Of a stretch of DNA of 64,000 nucleotides, positions 58,245 to 64,000 are shown piece by piece. Source of the stretch: Microbulbifer rhizosphaerae (lineage in GTDB: Bacteria; Pseudomonadota; Gammaproteobacteria; Pseudomonadales; Cellvibrionaceae); assembly GCF_014191725.1 (NCBI RefSeq), contig NZ_JACHWZ010000007.1, positions 62,001-126,000 of the forward strand. Reading direction: 5' to 3'. Under the pieces are notes generated by a model. It did no database searches. It was not told the origin of the DNA and worked only from the letters and a program-made list of their open reading frames with translations. The stretch's first letter is position 1; every line of letters starts with the position of its first letter. A program made the position numbers and the translations under genes.

Positions 58245-60386
58245 TCAGGCCAGGGCCCGGTCCTCACGCTCCTCCACGGAGAGTTCTTCGCCATCCAGCA
58301 GCGAGAAGTCTTCCCCGGCCATTTCCGGCAGCTCCACATCGTACAGCTCGCCGTTTTCTTCGACCCCTTCCTCGCTGGGCAGCTTGAAGCCGGCGACGGA
58401 TTCACGCAGGGCGTTGGCGGTTTTCGCCAAGTTACCAATGGACTGGGCCGTGGCCTGGGTACCGGCGGAGGTCTGCGAGGTAATCTCCTGAATCACGTTC
58501 ATCGTGTTGGAGATGTGGCCGGCGGAAGACGCCTGCTGACGGGCGGCGTTGGAGATGTTCTGAATCAAGGCGGCCAGGTTGGTGGATACGCCCTCAATCT
58601 CTTCCAGGGCAACACCGGCGTCCTGGGCCAGGCGGGCACCGCGCACCACCTCGGTGGTGGTCTGCTCCATCGAGACCACCGCTTCATTGGTGTCCGACTG
58701 AATCGCTTTTACCAGGCCTTCGATCTGTTTGGTCGCCGCGGCGGAACGTTCCGCGAGGCGCTGTACCTCGTCCGCTACCACCGCGAAGCCGCGGCCCGCA
58801 TCCCCGGCCATGCTCGCCTGGATGGCGGCGTTCAAGGCGAGGATGTTGGTCTGGTCGGCAATGTCGTTAATCAGGCTCACGATATCGCCGATCTCCTGGG
58901 AGGATTCACCCAGCCGCTTGATCCGCTTGGAGGTGTCCTGGATCTGCTCGCGAATGGTGTCCATGCCCTTGATCGTGTTCTGTACCACCTTGGCGCCGTT
59001 GCTCGCGATCTGTACCGAGCGTTCCGCCACCTGGGCCGATTCGGCGGCGTTGGCGGATACCTGGTCGATGGTCACGGCCATTTCGTTCACCGCCGCAGAC
59101 GCCCCGGCAATTTCCTGTGCCTGGTGCTCGGAGGCCTCAGCCAGGTGGAGTGCGGTCTGCTGGGTTTCCTGGGACAGGCCGGATACTTCCTGGGCCGCGC
59201 CGGTGATCCGCGATACCAGCACCCGCAGCTGGTCGATGGTGTAGTTGATGGAATCCGCGATCGCACCGGTAAAGGCCTCGGTTACCGTGGCCGAGGTGGT
59301 CAGGTCCCCGTCGGCGAGATCGGCCAGTTCGTCCAGCAGCTGCATAATCGCCTGCTGGTTGCGCTCGTTGGTCTCGGACTCCTCCTTCAAGCTGCGGCGG
59401 GTACCGGAGAAGGCCATGATCATCATGCCGAAGATCAGCATCACGAACACACCGGTGATGATCATGATGGTCTGGTTGTTGGGCTGGCGCTCGCCGGACA
59501 GGTTGACGATGTGGTCGTTGAGGACGTTCAGGGATTCCAGCAGCTGCGGCGAGGACGTCAGGATGCCGTCCGCTGCCTGGCGCGTGGCGAACAGTGCCGG
59601 GGTGGCCTCGAAGATCTCGCGCACGGAGGAGCTTACGAATTCGAACAGCTCGGTGATCTCATCCAGCGACTGGCGCGCCTCCGGGTCGGTCACGCGGGAG
59701 ATACCCATCACCACATCGCCGCCCTTCATGCCCTCCACCACTTTACCGAACAGGCTGGCGTCTGTATTGAACTGGTCCGCGGCGGCTTCGGCGTCTTCAC
59801 CGCCCTGCAGCATCTTGTCGATGTTCCGACCGATGCGCTCCGCGCGCCATACCTGCAACTGCGCCTGTTCGATCTGGTTCGCCGGGGCGCTGTTGGCCAG
59901 CAGGATTTCCACGATGTTGTTGTGCTCCGCCTGCAGTTCCGGCAGAGAATCGTTCAGGGTGCTGGCCACATCGTTGAGGAAGATGATGGTGTCCTTGTTG
60001 CCGAGGATGGTGTCCGCCTGTTCGCGCACTTGGCGCCAGATCTGGGCGTAATTCGCCAGATCCTGCTCCAGCGCGCGGCGGGTGCCGGCATCGGCGCCCT
60101 GCAGCCGGTTCCAGATCCCGGACATTTCCCCGACCACTTTTTGCAGCTCATCGAAGGCTTCTTCGTCACCTGCGGTGGCCTCCGGACCGAGCGACACCAC
60201 CTGGTATGACAGCGCGCGGAGTTCCGCCACCTGCTGCAGGTACTCTTTATCGCGGTCGCCCTGGGTCTGCACCAGGTAGATACTGACAATCAGCCCCGCC
60301 AGTGTGGCGAGTACCAGCAGACCCATAAACAGCGCTGCCGGGTTACTGCGCAGCGCGGAAGAGGAACTCTGGGAGCCTGTTTTCAT
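58245..60386 (-). CDS. pilJ: PilJ, methyl-accepting receptor of the pilus chemosensory pathway
   Basis: A 713-residue receptor. Helix 1 (ALFMGLLVLATLAGLIVSIYL) and helix 2 (MIITGVFVMLIFGMMIMAFS near 312) enclose a periplasmic region with two PilJ-type helical modules, thought to sense the retracted pilin. A HAMP-like linker leads to the signalling domain, whose hairpin tip reads NDIADQTNILALNAAIQASM and AGDAGRGFAVVADEVQRLAE. The C-terminal 45 residues are acidic (ELYDVELPEMAGEDFSLLDG) and show no CheR-docking pentapeptide. Confidence 0.96.
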   Translation of the reverse strand: MKTGSQSSSSALRSNPAALFMGLLVLATLAGLIVSIYLVQTQGDRDKEYLQQVAELRALSYQVVSLGPEATAGDEEAFDELQKVVGEMSGIWNRLQGADAGTRRALEQDLANYAQIWRQVREQADTILGNKDTIIFLNDVASTLNDSLPELQAEHNNIVEILLANSAPANQIEQAQLQVWRAERIGRNIDKMLQGGEDAEAAADQFNTDASLFGKVVEGMKGGDVVMGISRVTDPEARQSLDEITELFEFVSSSVREIFEATPALFATRQAADGILTSSPQLLESLNVLNDHIVNLSGERQPNNQTIMIITGVFVMLIFGMMIMAFSGTRRSLKEESETNERNQQAIMQLLDELADLADGDLTTSATVTEAFTGAIADSINYTIDQLRVLVSRITGAAQEVSGLSQETQQTALHLAEASEHQAQEIAGASAAVNEMAVTIDQVSANAAESAQVAERSVQIASNGAKVVQNTIKGMDTIREQIQDTSKRIKRLGESSQEIGDIVSLINDIADQTNILALNAAIQASMAGDAGRGFAVVADEVQRLAERSAAATKQIEGLVKAIQSDTNEAVVSMEQTTTEVVRGARLAQDAGVALEEIEGVSTNLAALIQNISNAARQQASSAGHISNTMNVIQEITSQTSAGTQATAQSIGNLAKTANALRESVAGFKLPSEEGVEENGELYDVELPEMAGEDFSLLDGEELSVEEREDRALA

Positions 60387-60519
60387 AGTTTACTCCTGGC
60401 GGACCTGAGGATCAGGCCAATTCTTTTTATCACTACTTGGTTAAACGCTCTTTCCGCAACAGCCCTCAGCGGCGGGCCGCTGCAGATTCCCCGGAAGAGA
60501 AAAAACCGGAAGCCGCGGT

Positions 60520-61062
60520 TTACTGGGCCGCGGCATCCATAAACTGGAAATCGTTAATGAGCGCCTGCATGTCGAACACCAGCCAGCGCTCCTGCTGCAG
60601 CGCAAACTGGCCGTTGACCATCGGTGCAAAGGGCTCCATCAGGTCGCCCGGGGCGCGCTTGGCGTATTCGAGTGCCAGGTGCTGCATACCGTGCAGCTCG
60701 TCGACGATCAGCCCCGCGTACATTTTCCCGTGCTCCACCACCAGCACGCGGCGGCGCTGCCTGGCCCCTCTGAGGCCGCCGCCGAAAAAAGCCGCCAGGT
60801 CAAACAGCGGCAGCAGGCGGCCGCGCACATTGGCCACACCGCGCACCCAGGGCTGGGCCCCGGGGATAAAGGTGTACTGGGGGACTTCGAGCAATTCCAC
60901 CACCGCCTCCATAGAGGCGACGAAACGATGGCCCAGAAGGGAGAAGCCGATACCGCTCCAGTAGGGCTTGACCTCCTGCCGCCCGGGCAGGCCTGCCGCC
61001 TGCGCCTTGGCACGGTTGGCGATATCGATCAGTGCGAGATAGGGGGACTGTTTCGACTGCAC
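60520..61062 (-). CDS. pilI: PilI, CheW-like coupling protein
   Basis: A 180-residue CheW domain protein joining PilJ to ChpA. It shows YWSGIGFSLLGHRFVASMEA, then VVELLEVPQYTFIPGAQPWV, RGVANVRGRLLPLFDLAAFF and LIVDELHGMQHLA, as in PilI. The start codon is GTG at 61062; no strong ribosome site is visible so it could be slightly misplaced. It lies 16 bp after pilH. Confidence 0.92.
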   Translation of the reverse strand: MQSKQSPYLALIDIANRAKAQAAGLPGRQEVKPYWSGIGFSLLGHRFVASMEAVVELLEVPQYTFIPGAQPWVRGVANVRGRLLPLFDLAAFFGGGLRGARQRRRVLVVEHGKMYAGLIVDELHGMQHLALEYAKRAPGDLMEPFAPMVNGQFALQQERWLVFDMQALINDFQFMDAAAQ

Positions 61063-61078
61063 TGAGTTTGCAGCTGGC

Positions 61079-61441
61079 CTAGGCCAACACCTCCTCGATG
61101 GCGCCCAGCAGCCGGCTCTCTTCCACCGGCTTGGTCAGGTAGGCGCGGGCCCCCTGGCGCATACCCCAGACGCGATCCGTGTCCTGGTCCTTGGTGGTGA
61201 CGATAATGATCGGAATTCCGCTGGTGTCGCCGTCCTTGCTCAACTGGCGCGTGGCCTGGAAGCCGTTGAGGCCGGGCATCACGATGTCCATCAGAATGAC
61301 ATCGGGTTTTTGCTGGCGCGCGACATCGACCCCGTTTTCGCCGTTGGTGGCGGCGATCACGGCGTGGCCGTTCTTTTCCAGCATGGTAGTCAGTTTATGA
61401 GTTTCTGTTGGCGAGTCGTCAACGATTAGTACTCTTGCCAT
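61079..61441 (-). CDS. pilH: PilH, response regulator of twitching motility
   Basis: A 120-residue stand-alone receiver domain phosphorylated by ChpA. It begins ARVLIVDDSPTETHKLTTML; the phospho-acceptor is Asp in VILMDIVMPGLNGFQATRQL; the Thr/Lys switch residues lie in IIIVTTKDQDTDR and YLTKPVEESRLL. ATG 61441 has GGGAG upstream. In Pseudomonas it favours pilus retraction. A 256-bp gap separates it from pilG. Confidence 0.94.
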   Translation of the reverse strand: MARVLIVDDSPTETHKLTTMLEKNGHAVIAATNGENGVDVARQQKPDVILMDIVMPGLNGFQATRQLSKDGDTSGIPIIIVTTKDQDTDRVWGMRQGARAYLTKPVEESRLLGAIEEVLA

Positions 61442-61697
61442 TTGCTCCCCGCGACATTTATTGTCCGCAGAAACACCCGGGAGGGGCGCCTGCAAAGGTT
61501 TGTTGTCATGTCGGCGGACCGGGCCCGCACCGAAGCAGACACCGACCGCACACCCTTAAAAATTTCGTTATCCGCGAAAATCACTCCGCGTCCGGCGAAC
61601 GTTTGCCTGGTATCCCAAAAAATGTTCAGCCGGCACCGTCGCCTATTCTACGCCAGCGGTGTTAACAAAGTCACAGCCAAAACCCGAGCTGCGCCAA

Positions 61698-62093
61698 TTA
61701 CGCCGCGTGATGCGGCTTGGCGTGGGCCGAGATTGCACCCAGTAACTCGCTCTTGCTGAATGGTTTGGTCAGATATTGATCACAACCAACCACCCGGCCC
61801 TTGGCCTTGTCGAACAAACCGTCCTTGCTCGACAACATCACCACTGGCGTTGAGCGGAATTCGCTGTTGTTTTTGATCAGCGCGCAGGTTTGATAGCCAT
61901 CCAGGCGTGGCATCATGATATCGACAAAGATAATATCCGGCCGCGAATCGGCGATTTTTGCCAAGGCATCAAAACCGTCCGTTGCGGTAACCACCGTACA
62001 CCCCGCTTTCTGCAGCAGCGTCTCGGCGGTGCGGCGAATCGTCTTACTGTCGTCGATCACCATCACCGTCAGGCTTTCCCAGTTGAGCTCCAT
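61698..62093 (-). CDS. pilG: PilG, response regulator of twitching motility
   Basis: A 131-residue receiver domain: LTVMVIDDSKTIRRTAETLL, phospho-Asp in IIFVDIMMPRLDGYQTCALI, then VVMLSSKDGLFDKAKG and QYLTKPFSKSELL. PilG promotes pilus extension and cAMP signalling in P. aeruginosa. It is divergent from gshB across about 257 bp, the same arrangement as in pseudomonads. Confidence 0.95.
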   Translation of the reverse strand: MELNWESLTVMVIDDSKTIRRTAETLLQKAGCTVVTATDGFDALAKIADSRPDIIFVDIMMPRLDGYQTCALIKNNSEFRSTPVVMLSSKDGLFDKAKGRVVGCDQYLTKPFSKSELLGAISAHAKPHHAA

Positions 62094-62350
62094 AGTGTTG
62101 TTGAATCCCCTGTTTACTTATTTTCAGGCGTAGCTTTAAGCCCGCCCTTTCTTCAACCGCTTGCGGGGTCTGGACGCCTCGGCAGGCCAAGGTCGCACAT
62201 CAGGGGGAACTTTTATCACAGAACCCAAAGTGAATCTACCGGAGCCAGGGTGCGAACAGCACGGCAGTACAAATAATCACCACAGAGGCAATATGCGTAA
62301 ATAGTTGCGCCAGCGGCGGACAGCTTTTACTTTAATCAGCCTTTCTGGCT

Positions 62351-63322
62351 GTGACGGACACGGATATGAGTTACTCCCTCGGCGTGGTGATGGACCCCAT
62401 CGCCAAGATTCATTTTAAGAAAGACACCACCCTGGCGCTGTTGCAGGCCGCACAGCGCAGCGGTTTCGACCTGTTTTATTTTGAGCAGGGCGATCTCTAC
62501 CTGGACGGCGGGCGCGCCATGGGCTGGGGACGCCCGCTGCAGGTGTTCGACGATGCCGAGCGCTGGTTCGCCCTGGGAGAAGCGGCGGAGATGCCGCTGG
62601 GGGAGCTGGGCGTGCTGCTGATGCGGGTGGACCCGCCCTTCGACAACGAATATATCTATTCCACCTATATACTGGGGGCCGCGGAGCGCGAAGGCACACT
62701 GGTGGTGAACAGCCCGCAGGCTCTGCGCGATTGCAACGAAAAAATCTTCGCCACGCAGTTCCCCGACTGCTGCCCGCCGCTGATCGTCAGCCGCAACATG
62801 CAGCGGCTGCGCGCCTTCCACGCCAGTTATGGAGACGTGATCTTTAAACCCCTGGATGGGATGGGCGGCACCGGGGTCTTTCACTGTAAACCCGACGGCG
62901 CCAACCTGGGGGCGATACTGGAAATGCTCACCGATCGCGGCCGGAAGCAGATCATGGGGCAGCGCTATATCCCGGAGATCAAGAACGGCGACAAGCGCAT
63001 TCTCATGGTGGACGGCGAACCGGTGCCCTACTGCCTGGCGCGCATCCCCGAAGCCGGCGAGACCCGGGGCAACCTGGCGGCCGGTGGCCGCGGTGAGGCC
63101 CGCCCGCTGTCGGAGCGCGACCGCCAGATCGCCGAACGGGTGGCACCGGCTTTGAAAGAAAAGGGGCTGTTGTTCGTGGGCCTGGACGTGATCGGCGACT
63201 ACCTCACCGAAATCAATGTCACCAGCCCCACCTGTGTGCGCGAAATCGACGCCGCTTACGGCACCGATATCGGCGGCCTGCTGATGAGCGCCATCACAGA
63301 CCGGCTGCAACAAAAAAGGTAA
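62351..63322 (+). CDS. gshB: glutathione synthetase
   Basis: A 323-residue ATP-grasp ligase adding glycine to gamma-glutamylcysteine. It begins LGVVMDPIAKIHFKKDTTLA; further blocks are LLMRVDPPFDNEYIYSTYIL, NSPQALRDCNEKIFATQF, IFKPLDGMGGTGVFHC and RGNLAAGGRGEARPLSERD, with the metal-binding EINVTSPTCVREID near the end. The start may be GTG 62351 or ATG 62366; neither has a clear ribosome site, and the second gives the more usual length. Confidence 0.96.
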   Translation: MTDTDMSYSLGVVMDPIAKIHFKKDTTLALLQAAQRSGFDLFYFEQGDLYLDGGRAMGWGRPLQVFDDAERWFALGEAAEMPLGELGVLLMRVDPPFDNEYIYSTYILGAAEREGTLVVNSPQALRDCNEKIFATQFPDCCPPLIVSRNMQRLRAFHASYGDVIFKPLDGMGGTGVFHCKPDGANLGAILEMLTDRGRKQIMGQRYIPEIKNGDKRILMVDGEPVPYCLARIPEAGETRGNLAAGGRGEARPLSERDRQIAERVAPALKEKGLLFVGLDVIGDYLTEINVTSPTCVREIDAAYGTDIGGLLMSAITDRLQQKR

Positions 63323-63444
63323 ACTGGCGAACCCTTATTGGGAATTGAGCAGTAAACAATCAAGTCTCGGGTTTCAGGCGTTACCGCTTGAACTCTCCAG
63401 GCTCCGCGCCGAGTGCCGACACTTGAATAACCAATAACGAAAAA

Positions 63445-64000
63445 ATGAATCCGACCGCCGGCACCACTCGACAACAGGCCGCCCAACAGGACCGCTTCGC
63501 GTTCGCCCTGTTTCTCGCCTGCGCTTTCCACGCGCTGGTGATTTTCGGCGTGGCTTTTGCTGCGCCCGAAGGTCGGCAGGCACCGCCCACCCTGGAAGTT
63601 ACTCTGGCGCAACACCACACTGCCGCGGCCCCCGAGGACGCCGACTATCTGGCCCAGCACAACCAGCAGGCCAGCGGCACCGCCGACACCCCCAGGGAAC
63701 TCTCCAGCAACCGCCGCGCGGAGATCGCCGACACCGTCGTGCGCGAGGTGAATCCCCTCCCGCAGCAGCAGGCCGCCCGCCCCGCGGAGCAGCGCCGGCA
63801 GTTGGTAACCACCATCGGCGAGAGCCCCCAGCAGGCACCGGAACTACCCGCAGAAGACAAGCCCTCCGAGGAAAAGCGCGGCGACGCCCCCAACGACCTG
63901 CCGCATTCCAACCCCGAGATCGCAAGCCTGCAGGCGCGGCTGGACAAGATCCGCCAGACCATCGCCCAGCGCCCGCGTGTGCGCCGCCTAACCTCTGTGG
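63445..64000 (+). CDS. TonB-like energy transducer (partial, runs off the window)
   Basis: The visible 185 residues start with a cytoplasmic tail, one membrane helix (FALFLACAFHALVIFGVAFA), and the PPTLEVTLAQH segment that opens TonB proteins, then a long Pro/Gln/Glu-rich periplasmic spacer. The C-terminal receptor-binding domain lies beyond 64000. TonB links the ExbBD proton motor to outer-membrane receptors. A TonB homologue in the same position in P. aeruginosa (tonB3, next to gshB and pilG) is needed for twitching, so a pilus role is plausible here but unproven. Confidence 0.85.
   Translation, partial: MNPTAGTTRQQAAQQDRFAFALFLACAFHALVIFGVAFAAPEGRQAPPTLEVTLAQHHTAAAPEDADYLAQHNQQASGTADTPRELSSNRRAEIADTVVREVNPLPQQQAARPAEQRRQLVTTIGESPQQAPELPAEDKPSEEKRGDAPNDLPHSNPEIASLQARLDKIRQTIAQRPRVRRLTSV

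Noticed and set aside
58074..60209. 711-codon frame antisense to pilJ
   Set aside because: Gly/His-rich shadow of a coiled-coil receptor gene; no start signal or family match.
61442..61697. Possible small gene between pilG and pilH
   Set aside because: Short forward frames exist but none has a ribosome site or recognisable content; treated as intergenic with a probable pilH promoter.

Overview
The window is a GC-rich chromosomal segment from a gammaproteobacterium. Gene content and order resemble Pseudomonas and its relatives. Several conserved blocks are recognisable: mutL-miaA-hfq-hflX-hflK-hflC-hisZ-purA, nnrD/queG-orn-rsgA-rhodanese-psd, ponA/pilMNOPQ-aroK-aroB-gltB-gltD-hemE, and tonB-gshB/pilG-pilH-pilI-pilJ-chpA-chpC. 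The density of intergenic palindromes and the missing motAB and damX point to the Cellvibrionales/Microbulbifer side rather than Pseudomonas itself. That taxonomic guess is inference.

Layout. 1-5119: a 5' fragment of a possible type VI secretion sheath protein, a REP-transposase-like gene without its catalytic histidines, a PP2C phosphatase and a toxin-less Rhs protein. 5129-9791: a Bcr/CflA-type exporter, a 266-bp MITE, an aspartoacylase-family enzyme, a lytic transglycosylase and a hemolysin III family protein. 9931-13188: an accessory patch with a decayed RecQ-like helicase, a TPR histidine kinase without a neighbouring regulator, a broken YoeB-like toxin and a second, deleted MITE copy whose end forms part of the purA stop codon. 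13186-26673 (minus strand): nnrD-tsaE-amiB-mutL-miaA-hfq-hflX-hflK-hflC-DUF2065-hisZ-purA, covering cell-wall hydrolysis, tRNA modification, mismatch repair, RNA chaperoning and proteolysis control. 26749-33095: queG, orn, rsgA, rhodanese, psd and an MFS transporter. 33046-48678 (minus strand): a degenerate HD-GYP protein, hemE, gltD, gltB, aroB, aroK and the type IV pilus alignment and secretin operon pilMNOPQ. ponA (PBP1A) diverges from pilM. 51596-62093 (minus strand): the pilus chemosensory pathway pilG-pilH-pilI-pilJ-chpA-chpC. 62351-64000: gshB and the start of a TonB gene.

How the parts connect. PilMNOP and PilQ form the alignment complex and outer-membrane pore of a type IV pilus. PilJ, PilI, ChpA, ChpC, PilG and PilH form the pathway that controls its extension and retraction, so much of the right half serves surface (twitching) motility. 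No pilK or chpB adaptation gene is present between or beside these genes.

The least explained material is non-coding: a TA-flanked MITE family, REP hairpins together with a catalytically degenerate REP-transposase-like protein, a long hairpin repeat whose arms differ between copies but stay paired, a palindromic repeat that has entered the mutL linker, a heptanucleotide array at the miaA start, a terminator immediately before the gltB ribosome site and a probable leaderless rsgA transcript. I saw no CRISPR array, rRNA or tRNA gene.
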